64,000 bases of DNA from Salipiger marinus (GTDB lineage: Bacteria; Pseudomonadota; Alphaproteobacteria; Rhodobacterales; Rhodobacteraceae). The position numbers were made by a program, and so were the translations under genes. Below the pieces are notes generated by a model, which was given only the letters and a program-made list of their open reading frames with translations, did no database searches and was not told where the DNA came from. Positions within the stretch are counted from its first letter, which is position 1, and each line of letters starts with the position of its first letter. The stretch covers positions 186,001 through 250,000 of the forward strand of contig NZ_FNEJ01000003.1 of assembly GCF_900100085.1 (NCBI RefSeq), in the 5' to 3' direction. Below are positions 35,534-45,300 of this stretch, one piece after another.

Positions 35534-35604
35534 GTATCTTGAAGGTTTTAAGACAAAACGGCAGATTTTGCCGCGTCACCGCATCCGCTGCCCGCAAAAC
35601 AGGC

Positions 35605-36669
35605 TCAGCGCGCGGGGCTGTGCCGGTGCAGCTGCCGTCCCACCATGGACAGGAAGGCGCAGGTCACAAAGAACCACAGCCCCACGACAAAATACCCCTC
35701 CAGCGCAAAGCTGCGCCATTCCGGATCGCTGAAGGCCATGCGCGCGGTGGCGGTCAGATCGTGGATGCCCACCACCACCACCAGCGAGGTATCCTTGTAG
35801 GCGCCGATCACGCTGTTGACGATGGAGGGCAGCGCGCGGCGGATCGCCTGCGGCAGCAGCACCCGCCCGGCCGTGGTGGCATAGGGCAGGCCCAGGGCAT
35901 GGGCCGCCTCGGCCTGTCCTGCGGGCAGCGCGTGCAGCCCGCCCCGGATGTCTTCGGCGAAATAGGCGGCGTGAAAGACGATCAGCGCCACAAGCGTGGC
36001 CGCCACCGGCGAAATCCGCGTGTCCGGCGGCAGCATCAGCGGCAGCACGAAGATGCCCACGAACAGGAAGGTCAGCATCGGCACACCGCGCGCGATCTCG
36101 ATATAGCCCGCCGCCAGCCGCGCCAGCATCGGCACCCTGTCCTGATCGCGCGCCAGAGCCAGCACGATCCCGGCGGGAAAGGCCAGCGCGATGGCCCCCA
36201 CCGACAGCAGCAGCAGGATGGGCAGGCCATTCCAGCGGATGCTGTCCACCGGCGCCAGCCCCAGCACGCCCCCCGCCATCAGCGCAAAGCTCAGCCCCAG
36301 CGCCAGCAGCCACAGCAGCGCCGTCTGGCCAAGGCGCAGCGGCAGCCCCCGCCCGGTCATCTGCAACCCGGTCTGCACCGTCATCGCGCAGAGCAGGACC
36401 GAGGTGACGACGGGCCGCCACAGCTCCTCCCGGGGATAGGTGCCGAACAGGATCAGGTTCAGCTTTTCCGCGACGAAGGGCCAGCAGGTGCCGGTCTGGC
36501 TCTGGCACAGCGCGGCGGGCTGCCATGGCCAGACGGCGGACAGGACCAGCCAGTGCAGCGCGACCCACAGCAGCGGCAGGCACAGCGCCAGCGTGGCCAG
36601 AGACAGCAGCGCCGAAAGCGGCGTGCGGAAGGCCTGCCCCAGCGGAGCAAGGCGGCGGGACTTCCACAT
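35605..36669 (-). CDS. aapM: Amino-acid ABC transporter permease (AapM-like)
   Basis: The 354-residue inner-membrane subunit has several helices and a large periplasmic loop with one C-x6-C pair (CQSQTGTC). The BPD_transp_1 coupling motif is EDIRGGLHALPAGQAEAAHALGL (EAA loop), followed by LPQAIRRALPSIVNSVI. The ATG at 36669 shares its A with the stop of the preceding permease gene, so the two are translationally coupled. Longer open frame upstream is the other permease's shadow. Confidence 0.92.
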   Translation of the reverse strand: MWKSRRLAPLGQAFRTPLSALLSLATLALCLPLLWVALHWLVLSAVWPWQPAALCQSQTGTCWPFVAEKLNLILFGTYPREELWRPVVTSVLLCAMTVQTGLQMTGRGLPLRLGQTALLWLLALGLSFALMAGGVLGLAPVDSIRWNGLPILLLLSVGAIALAFPAGIVLALARDQDRVPMLARLAAGYIEIARGVPMLTFLFVGIFVLPLMLPPDTRISPVAATLVALIVFHAAYFAEDIRGGLHALPAGQAEAAHALGLPYATTAGRVLLPQAIRRALPSIVNSVIGAYKDTSLVVVVGIHDLTATARMAFSDPEWRSFALEGYFVVGLWFFVTCAFLSMVGRQLHRHSPAR

Positions 36670-37829
36670 CAGGCGCGTCCTTCCTTGAGGCGAAGCCGGT
36701 CGTTGATCCGGTTGAGCTGGGTGGTGACGCAGAGGCAGATCGCCAGATAGACGGCCATGGTCAGCAGCATCATTTCCAGCGGGCGGAAGGTCTGGTTGAT
36801 GACCGTTCCGGACACCGACATCAGGTCGGAATAGCCCACCGCGATGGCGATCGAGGTGTTCTTGATCAGGTTCACATACTGGTTGTTCATCGACGGCACG
36901 ATGATCCGCACCGCCTGCGGCACCACGATGTAGCGCGTGGCCTGCCGGGGGGTCAGGCCGATGGCATGGGCGGCCTCGGTCTGGCCGCGCGGAATGGCGC
37001 TGATGCCGCCGCGCACCACCTCGCCGATCTGGGCGCCGTGATAGAGCGCAAGCGTGACCGCGATCACCATGAACTGCAGCGACACCCGCGCCCCGCCTTC
37101 GTAATCGAAGCCCGCAAGCTGCGGCACCGACCATGCAAAAGGCAGCCCAAGCCCCAGCGCCACGGCCAGCGGCAGCCCGCCCAGCGCCAGCAGCACAAAG
37201 GGCCAGAGCGGCGGGGCGGCCTGCCCCGCCTCGCGCCGCCGGGCAAAGTGCCGCGCCAGCAGCCAGCACGCCCCGCAGCCCGCCCCGAAGGCGGCCAGCA
37301 CCAGCGCATGGCCCGGCTCCAGCACCGGGACCGGGAACAGCAGCGACCGGTTGGACAGATGCACCGGCCCCAGCGACAGCGCCTGCCGCACATGCGGCAG
37401 CCCGGTCACCGCTGCCACGAACAGCACCAGCAGGACCAGCAGCTTCGGCAGGTTGCGGAAAATCTCCACATAGGCGCCCGCCACGGCGCGGGCGATCGGG
37501 CTCGGCCCCACGCTCATCAGCCCCACGATCAGGCCCACGACCGTGGCCAGCACCAGACTGACCGCCGCCAGAAACAGCGTGTTCAGCGTGCCCGCCAGAA
37601 TGGCGCGCGCATAGGGATCGGCGGGGCTGTAGGGCACCAGCGTCTCGCTGACGTCAAACCCGGCCCCCTGCCACAGAAAGGCAAATCCCGGCGCAAGCCC
37701 CGCGCCCTGCATGTTTTGCAGCACATTCCAGACCGCCAGTCCCGCCAGCGTCACCGCACCTGCCGCGATCAGTGCGTCCCTGACCGAAAACTTCCAGGAT
37801 GCCGGAGGGGGAGGGCTTGGCGGAATCAT
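36669..37829 (-). CDS. aapQ: Amino-acid ABC transporter permease (AapQ-like)
   Basis: The 386-residue permease starts MIPPSPPPPASWKFSVRDAL. It has the usual helices of the His/Glu/Gln family, with the EAA loop RGGISAIPRGQTEAAHAIGL and VVPQAVRIIVPSMNNQYVNL near the C-terminus. It is the first gene of the minus-strand group; the operator CCTGTATACAGG lies 31 bases upstream, shared with the divergent gntR gene. Confidence 0.92.
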   Translation of the reverse strand: MIPPSPPPPASWKFSVRDALIAAGAVTLAGLAVWNVLQNMQGAGLAPGFAFLWQGAGFDVSETLVPYSPADPYARAILAGTLNTLFLAAVSLVLATVVGLIVGLMSVGPSPIARAVAGAYVEIFRNLPKLLVLLVLFVAAVTGLPHVRQALSLGPVHLSNRSLLFPVPVLEPGHALVLAAFGAGCGACWLLARHFARRREAGQAAPPLWPFVLLALGGLPLAVALGLGLPFAWSVPQLAGFDYEGGARVSLQFMVIAVTLALYHGAQIGEVVRGGISAIPRGQTEAAHAIGLTPRQATRYIVVPQAVRIIVPSMNNQYVNLIKNTSIAIAVGYSDLMSVSGTVINQTFRPLEMMLLTMAVYLAICLCVTTQLNRINDRLRLKEGRA

Positions 37830-37859
37830 GAGTGACCTCTAAGATTGCACGACTTTCCT

Positions 37860-37871
37860 CCTGTATACAGG
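37860..37871. promoter_or_regulatory. GntR operator, copy 1 (aapQ/gntR intergenic)
   Basis: The perfect 12-bp palindrome CCTGTATACAGG lies between divergent aapQ (start 37829) and gntR (start 37942). It is well placed to control both the transporter and the regulator itself. Confidence 0.7.
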
Positions 37872-37941
37872 CATATCATGGCGCGTGAAAGGCCACCGGG
37901 ACAGGAAACAGCAGTGCCGCACAAAAAAGACAAAGAGAGAA

Positions 37942-38550
37942 ATGACCCGAGCTCCGAAAGCCGAAACCGCCCTGGATGCCATCCGCAAGACCATCTGCGT
38001 CAGCTCTTTCGACGGGGAACACGTTTTGCACGAAACGGATCTCGCCAATGAATTCGGCATGTCGCGGACCCCGATCCGCCAGATCCTCCAGCGGCTGGCC
38101 TATGAACGGCTGGTGCTGACCCGCTCTGGCGTCGGCACCGTGGTGACACCGCTGGTCGAGGAGCATCGCAGCCGCGACCTGTGCAGCTATCGCGGCCTGA
38201 TCGAGGCGATCCTGCTGCATGACCTGCCCGCGCTGAGCGTGTCGCAGCATTCTGACGTTCTGGCTCTGGAAAGTTTCGCCAACGCGCTGCAGCCCGATGA
38301 TCCGGAACTACAATACGAACTGCTGACGCGCCTGCATGCCATCGTCGTGCAGCTGGTCGATGATCCGGTGCTGGCCGACGCCTTCTCTGCCAGCTTCTGG
38401 CGGGCGCTGCGCTGGCACATGCGCGATCTGGCCAGCGATCCGCAGCGCGCCACCGATGCGCTGCGCGCGCGGATGGCCCGGCTGGTGGCCTATGAGGACC
38501 GGCAGGCGTCTGACCTGTTCGCCCGTCTGGTCGATCCTGCCGCGGACTGA
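37942..38550 (+). CDS. GntR-family (FCD-type) transcriptional regulator
   Basis: The protein has about 202 residues from ATG 37942 (MTRAPKAETALDAIRKTIC). The winged HTH reads LANEFGMSRTPIRQILQRLA then YERLVLTRSGVGTVV, the N-terminal GntR domain. The C-terminal part (about 80-200) is all-helical, as in FCD ligand-binding domains (LLTRLHAIVVQLVDDPVL, FWRALRWHMRDLASDPQRA). It is divergent from aapQ with a perfect palindrome between. The same palindrome recurs before the small protein/giant protein pair and before the secretion genes, so it is the leading candidate to regulate all of them. Start could also be 37885. Confidence 0.87.
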   Translation: MTRAPKAETALDAIRKTICVSSFDGEHVLHETDLANEFGMSRTPIRQILQRLAYERLVLTRSGVGTVVTPLVEEHRSRDLCSYRGLIEAILLHDLPALSVSQHSDVLALESFANALQPDDPELQYELLTRLHAIVVQLVDDPVLADAFSASFWRALRWHMRDLASDPQRATDALRARMARLVAYEDRQASDLFARLVDPAAD

Positions 38551-38581
38551 CGTCCACCACCGCAAGACCCGTCCAAGGCCC

Positions 38582-38614
38582 AGCCCGTCACGTGCCCCGC
38601 GTGACGGGCTTTTT
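38582..38614 (+). terminator. Intrinsic terminator of gntR
   Basis: GCCCGTCACG-TGCCCCG-CGTGACGGGC followed by TTTTT, 30 bases after the gntR stop. The remainder of 38551-38924 holds no gene; it carries the next operator and presumably the promoter for the giant-protein transcript. Confidence 0.88.
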
Positions 38615-38760
38615 GCATCTGCCGTGGCGTTTTGGCCCCGGATCAGGTCCGCCTGATCCGCAGGCATCCGGTCCGCCCTGCCCAATTCCTGCACGATCCC
38701 AGCCGATTTTACAAAAACTTCACACGCCTGTGAGGACAATCAGAGAGCGAATCACGTATC

Positions 38761-38772
38761 CCTGTATACAGG
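38761..38772. promoter_or_regulatory. GntR operator, copy 2 (before small protein/giant protein)
   Basis: CCTGTATACAGG, flanked by GTATC and ATAAG, 153 bases upstream of the small gene at 38925. Identical to the 37860 and 50256 copies. Confidence 0.7.
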
Positions 38773-38924
38773 ATAAGTGATCTGACCCGGCATCCCACCT
38801 TCTGCGTCCGTGACGCCAAGGCGCGCGAAAGACCGTTTCAACGCCCTGAATGACCCCGACGCGGGCCGGCGCTTCTCCGGCACATCCCGACGCGGCAGCG
38901 CCGCCCCAGCAGGAGCCTTGCAGA

Positions 38925-39239
38925 ATGCAGGACATTTACGTCGACACCGTCACCGCCATCAATTTCAACAACGGCATCGTGCGCATGATCATGGTGGATC
39001 AGGATCCCGACAGCCTTGCCGATGGCGTGGACGCGGGGGCTGAGGCCAATGCCGCGCAGGACATCAGGCTGCGCAAGAAGCAGCAGGTTATCATGCCGCT
39101 GAACGGATTCCTGTACATGGTCTCTGTGATCAAGGGGCTGATCGACGATCCCAAGATGCAGGACATCATCAGCCGCCACGCGCAGGCCGGACTGCTGCCG
39201 GGCACCGCCGCTGACCAGCCGCGCGCTCCCGCAGAGTGA
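38925..39239 (+). CDS. Small protein upstream of the giant RTX/MARTX-like gene (possible RtxH counterpart)
   Basis: The product is 104 residues with no signal or membrane helix. It begins MQDIYVDTVTAINFNNGIVR, a beta-rich half, then RKKQQVIMPLNGFLYMVSVI followed by a helix and a Pro-rich tail. AGGAG about 10 bases before 38925 supports the start. I do not recognise a named family. In Vibrio MARTX loci a small conserved protein, RtxH, precedes rtxC and rtxA; this gene holds the equivalent position, 66 bases before the giant gene. A chaperone or T1SS accessory role is inference. Confidence 0.7.
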   Translation: MQDIYVDTVTAINFNNGIVRMIMVDQDPDSLADGVDAGAEANAAQDIRLRKKQQVIMPLNGFLYMVSVIKGLIDDPKMQDIISRHAQAGLLPGTAADQPRAPAE

Positions 39240-39305
39240 TCTGACCGCCCGTTTCCACGCCGGTCACCGTCCCTCCCTCCCCTTCCAGTCACAGGAACTG
39301 CAGTC

Positions 39306-42300
39306 ATGGCCTTTGGACGCATCAAGAGAGCCTTCAAGAAAGTGAAAAAGGCGGTCACCCAGGTCGTCGAGATCGTCAAGGACGTGGTGGAGTTCACCTT
39401 CACCGGCGAACTGAGCGGGACCGAAGGCAACGATACGCTCAACGCCATCGGCATCGCGGGCACGGTCAAGACCAAGGGCGGCGATGATACGGTCAACATG
39501 GGCGCGGGTGCCGTGGACGTGGAGGACACCACCGGGGCCCTGAACATCAACGGTGCGGCGGGCTCGGTGCGGGTGCGCAAGACCGGCAGCGGCAATATCC
39601 GCTTCCGTGGTGCCGCAGGCGTTGCCGATCTGCGCGGCAAGGGAAGCATCGATTACGCGGGGGCGGCGTTCGCCAACCATCTGGAAACGGTGTCAAACGA
39701 CGCGCTCCTGCTCTTTCGCGGCGCGGGCGGATCGAACACGGTCAAGGGCGAGGCAGCGTCTGCCAGCGCCAGTTCGCGCATCGATGTCGATTTTGCAGGC
39801 GCAGGCGCGCGGAACCAGATCATGACCCGCGCTCGGTCGAGCAAGGTGGATTTTGTGGGCGGCGGCATTGCCAACAGCATCAGCGTCGAAGCCGACGATG
39901 CGGAGGTGAATTTCACCGGAGCGGGCGCAGACAACCGCATCACCATCGGCACGTTTGAGAACGATCTGGACACCGCCCTCACCACGCTGCCAGCCGCAAT
40001 TTCCGTCGCCGGAAGCGGGGCCAGTGGGTCTCAGGCCAGCAGCCCTGCCTCGGCAGTCTCTGCCGCTGTTGCCGCAGCAGAGGCCGCCGAAGAACGCGAA
40101 GACACCCGCGCCAAGCTGCGCTTTGACGGCGCGGGCGCCAATAACGTGATCGAGGTCGGCGCCAACCAGACCGAAATCGATTTCAACGGCGCCGGAGCGC
40201 ATAACAGCATCTCCGCCACCGGATATGGCGCGAATTCCGCCGCAACGGTGTCCTATGCGGGCGCCGGGGGCTACACCGAGATCGACGTTCTGGCCGACCG
40301 GGCACGGGTGGATTTTTCTGGTGCGGGCATCGTCAATTCCATCTTCGTGCAGTCGGATGACGGTGCGGTCGATTTCGACGGCATCGGGGCGGGCAACACC
40401 GTGGAAGTGGTCGCCCAGACCGAGCGGGGCAGCGCGTCGCGGGCAAAGGTCGATTTCACGGGCGGAGGTGGTGCCAATCTCATCGCCACGCGGGCTGCGC
40501 AGACCCAGATCACCTTCCGTGGCGCGGGCGCCTATAACAGGATTCAGGCCGAAGGTCTGGGGGTCAACAGCCGTGCGGACGTCGATTTCGCCGGCGCCGG
40601 CGGCTGGAATGTCATCAACGTTGCGGCGGATCGCGGTCAGGTGCGCTTCGCCGGGGCCGGCAGCCGCAACGAGGTCTGTTTCAAGACCCGCAACGGCTCC
40701 ATCAACTTTGCTGGCGGTGGCGTGGCCAATATCGTCGAGCTTCTGGCGAAGGATGGCGCGGGCGACTCCACCGGCGATATCGACTTCACGGGTGGCGGCG
40801 CCGGAAATGTGCTGCGCTCTACCATGGAACACGGCGACATCCATTTTTCCGGTCTGGGCGGTTCAAACGAAATCCGCCGCATCGGCTCGGACACGGCCAC
40901 AGGCGATGTCACCTTTACCGGCGGCGGGGCCTCCAACTTTATCACCTCCCGCGTCCTGACCGGCGACATCGTCTTCCGTGGCGGCGGCGCGAACAACAGG
41001 GTGACGCGCTGGAGGGCTGGCACGGACACCCGCGGCGACGTGGATTTCGCCGGGGCCGGGGGAAAAAATACCGTGCTGTCCTGGGTCGATCACGGCGACA
41101 TCCGCTTCGACGGTGTCGGTCTGGGCAATGACGTGCGGCGGGCGAGCAATGCCGCCGAGTCCAGCGGCGATGTGGTTTTCCGCGGCGGTGGCGGCGCGAA
41201 CGTGGTGCGCAACGAGGTCACGACCGGCGACATCGATTTTACCGGAGTCGGCGCGGCAAACATCATCACGCGCAGCGCGAAACACGCGAACTCGCAGGGC
41301 GACATCCGGTTCACCGGGGCCGGTGGCGCCAACGTGATCACATCCGCGGTCAATCGTGGTGACATCCGTTTTGTCGGGGCGGGCGCCGCCAATGTGCTGA
41401 CCCGGCTTGATACCGGCGCGGACTCCGAAGGCGACATCCATTTCCAGGGGGCGGGCTATGGCAATGGCCTTACCTCGACGGTCGACCACGGCGATATCGT
41501 TTTCGTGGGCGCGGGGGCCGCGAATGCCGTGACCCGACTGGGGGACACAGGCTCTACCGGCGATGTCGTGTTCCACGGTGTCGGCCTTGGCAACGTCGTC
41601 ACCCATCTGACCGATCATGGCGACACGACCTTTATCGGCGGCGGCGGCGGCAATTTCGTCACCCGCACCGGTCGCAGCGGCGATCTGGAATTTACCGGCG
41701 CGGGGCTGGCAAATTCCATCTATCACGACGTGGAACAGGGTGATCTGACCGTCACCGCCATGGGCGGCGGCAACCGGGTGGAACGCCACGGCGCGGGCAA
41801 TGTCGATCTGACGCTGGGCGGGGCCCTGAATCTGGTCAGCGTCGACATGGGCCGCGCCGCAGAGGGCGCCCCTGCCCTGCCGCCCTCGGATGTCAACGCG
41901 ACCATGGTGGGCCGGGCCAACGTCCTCAACACCGATGTGACCGGCACCACCAAGGCCGTGCTTGTCGGGACGGCGAACGTGGTCGACATCAAGGGCCATG
42001 CCGATGTCAACGCGGTGGGTGCCCTGAACATCATCAAGACCGGCGCCCATGCCGACACCATCCGCACCGCAGGCGTGGCCAATGTCATCACCACCTCTGG
42101 CGACCATAATCACATCGAATCCTACGGCGCCTTTACCACCATCCGCGACGGCGGCGAGGACACCACCGCCTCTGTCACCCAGCCGGGCGAGCTGAAGCTG
42201 GTGGATGTGGTGGCCCGTTCCACCAATGCCGTGATCGACACCACCATCGCCGAGATCGAAACCGGCGGCGAGGGTGAAGGCGGCATGTTCTCCGATCCGT

Positions 42301-45300
42301 CGGTCTATCTGTCGGCAATCGACGAGGCACTGGCCATGGGCGAACAGGCGGGGCTGGACACCAGCGAAGAGGATGCCGCCGCCCTGCCCGCAGAGACCGC
42401 AGAGACGGGCGCCTCTGCCGCATCGCTGATCGGCGACGACTGGACGGTGATGACCGTGGACGAACTCGCGCAGCGTGGCGAGGCGGCCAGCGCCGACAGC
42501 GCTGCGGGCGACGTGCCCGCCATCGACCAGACCGCCCTGCTTGCCGGGGTGGAGGCCGAACTCGGACGCCATGCCGAGACGCTGGAGAAGGCGCAGCAGA
42601 CCCCCGAACAGGCCAGCGCCGAGGCCGAGGCCGCGGGCAGGGCCGCGGCGGAAGCCGAAGAGGCCGAAGGCGACGACGCCCATTCGGTCGCGGAGGGCAC
42701 CGACATTCCCGCCCTTGGCAATCCCGAAGATGACCAGAACGGCGGCATCGGCGCGGGCGCGGGCGGCGGGTTCGAGCTGTCCTTTGGCGACCACAACTTC
42801 GCGTTGCTGCTGGGTCTGGCCAATGTCGCCAGCTTCGGCGCCAAGGACGACATTGTCGTCGCCCTTTCCGCGATGAACTACATCAGCGGCGGCGATGGCG
42901 ACGACATCGCGCTGATGCTGGGTGTGGGGAATGCGTTTCTGGGCGGCGCGGGCAATGACGTGGTGGTGCAGGCCGCCGCGGGCAATGTCGCGCTGATGGG
43001 CTCCGGCGCCGAGGATGTGTCGATCCAGCTGGGCATGGGCAATTTTGTCAACAAGGATGCCGATGGCAACCTTTACGCCTTCGCCTTGGGTCACTCCAAT
43101 TTTGTCTATCACGGCGGGCTGAAACCGGGCGAGACTGCCAACAAGCAGGGCAATCTGGTCGCCGTCATGGGCGGACAGCTGAACGTCGCGCACAAGCAGG
43201 GTGACGGCGCCGTGACCGGCGTGATGGCGGGGTCGATCAACTCGCTGAGCCATGTCGGCGAAGGCCGCTATGTGGCGGTAATGCTGGGCTCGCTGAACGT
43301 GGCGACCAAGATCGGCGGGGGCGACGCCTATTTCTTCATGGGGGGCAGCACCAACATCGCCACCCATGTCAACACCGGCGGCAGCGACGACACCGCGATC
43401 TTCATCATGGCGGGCAGCCTGAACGTGGCCACCAGCGTCGGCGACGGCACGATGGTCGGAGTGTTTCTGGGCAGCACCAACATCGTCACCCGTGTCGGCA
43501 ACGGCACGGTGGGCGTGGGCATGCTGGGCAGCGTCAACGTGCTGACCGTGGTCAACAGCGAGACCTCGTCAATGTATGCCGCAGTCGGCGGCAAGCTGAA
43601 CGCCGTCACCAAGGTCGGGGACGGGGTGCTGGTCGCGATCGGCTATGGCGGCAGCGCCAATGTCGTGACCCATGTGGGCGACGGCACCATGGTTGCGGTT
43701 CAGATCGGCAAGCTGAACGTCATGACCAAGATCGGCAACAGCTATCTGGGCAAGGATGGCAAGGGCGCGACAGTGCTGATCGGCACCGGTCAGGCCAATG
43801 TCGTCACCCATGTCGGCGACGGCACGACGGTCATCGCTGCGGACGGGGTCGGCAACATCGCCACCAAGGTCGGCGACGGCGCAACCGGTGCCCTGCTGAA
43901 CGGTCAGGCGAATATCGCGATCCATGTCGGCGACGGGATGTTCATCGGCCTGTCGAAAGCGAAGGTGCGCGAAGGCAGCAAGGCCGCCAAGGCGGGCAAG
44001 ACGTTCGACAGTTCCGCAGCCGTCACGAACGCCCTCACCGCTCCGGCTTCGGACGGCGAACGGGCGGCAGGAATCTTCGACATCCTCCGGACCGAGAATG
44101 GCGGAACCGGGCACGACGGGGAGGAACCGCAGCTGGGCACTGGCCGCCTGGGCCGTCTGCTGATGCCCGGCAATGACCGGGAATTCGCGGCGATGATGAT
44201 GAGGTTCACCAACCTCGCCGCAGATGTCAGCACGGGCCTCGACGATGCGGCGTCGGGGATGCCGGGCAGCGGGCGCAACGGGCCCGATCTGGGCGGCGCG
44301 GCGGACGTGATCGGCGACACGGCGCAGAAGATCACGACACAGGCGACCAAGGCGCCGTCGCTCTCCACCATGTACACTCAGGCGGCCAACCAGCTGTCGG
44401 TCAATATCGGCGCCAAGTTCGGCGATGGCGACGTGTTCTTCACGCAGATCGGCCTGTCGCTTCTGGACAAGCCGAAGGGCAGCAAGACCAGCCTCACCGA
44501 AGGCGATGCGGGCCGCGAATTGCAGGCGGGCGCGGCGCAGACCGGCAGCCAGTCGGCGCTGTCGGATCTGCTGTCGATCATGTCCTTCGACAGTTCCGCC
44601 AACATCTTCCTGCGGATCGGCGACGGGCGCACCGTGGTGGCGCAAACGGGCAGCCTGAACGTGGTGGCGAATTACGTCGACAGCATCGACAGCACCTCCA
44701 CGTCAGAGCAGAATTACCGGGACTCCGGCCCCGATCACGGGCTGGGCTTCGATTTTGTCCATGCGGCGGTGGGCAATGCCAATATCTCGGTCGATATCAG
44801 CGATGACCGGGTCTTTGTCGCGGGCACCCCGCTTGGCCAGATCAGGACCAACGCGGCGGGCGAGCTGCAGACCAGCCGGGGCCGCGATGCCCTGTCGCTG
44901 TTCAAGGGCTCGTTCAATGCCAGCATCAAGGTCGGCGACGGGTCAAGCACCCGTGCGATGTTCGGCGACAACAATCTGGGCGTGACCATCGGCAACGGGT
45001 CAGAGCTGGGCTTCAGCTATGGCAAGCACAACCTTATGGTCCGTATCGGCAGCACCATCGACGGCGACGACGACAACAACATGAAACTGCCATGGCTGCC
45101 GGCCAAGCTGGACGGGATGAAAGCCACGGTAGGACAGAACAACGTCGTTATCGACTACGGCTATTCCAACGACCTGCTGTTCAATGTCGGCCATTCCTGG
45201 GAGAGCAAGGACAAGACCGATGCCGATCAGGCGAAGTTTTCACAAAAACTCAGCGGGTCGATGGCCGCTGTCACCGACTTCGGCAAGACGCAGCTCACCT

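Noticed and set aside
40863-43367. An 834-codon antisense open frame within the giant gene
   Set aside because: It mirrors the repeat structure of the sense protein and has no ribosome site or recognisable domain.
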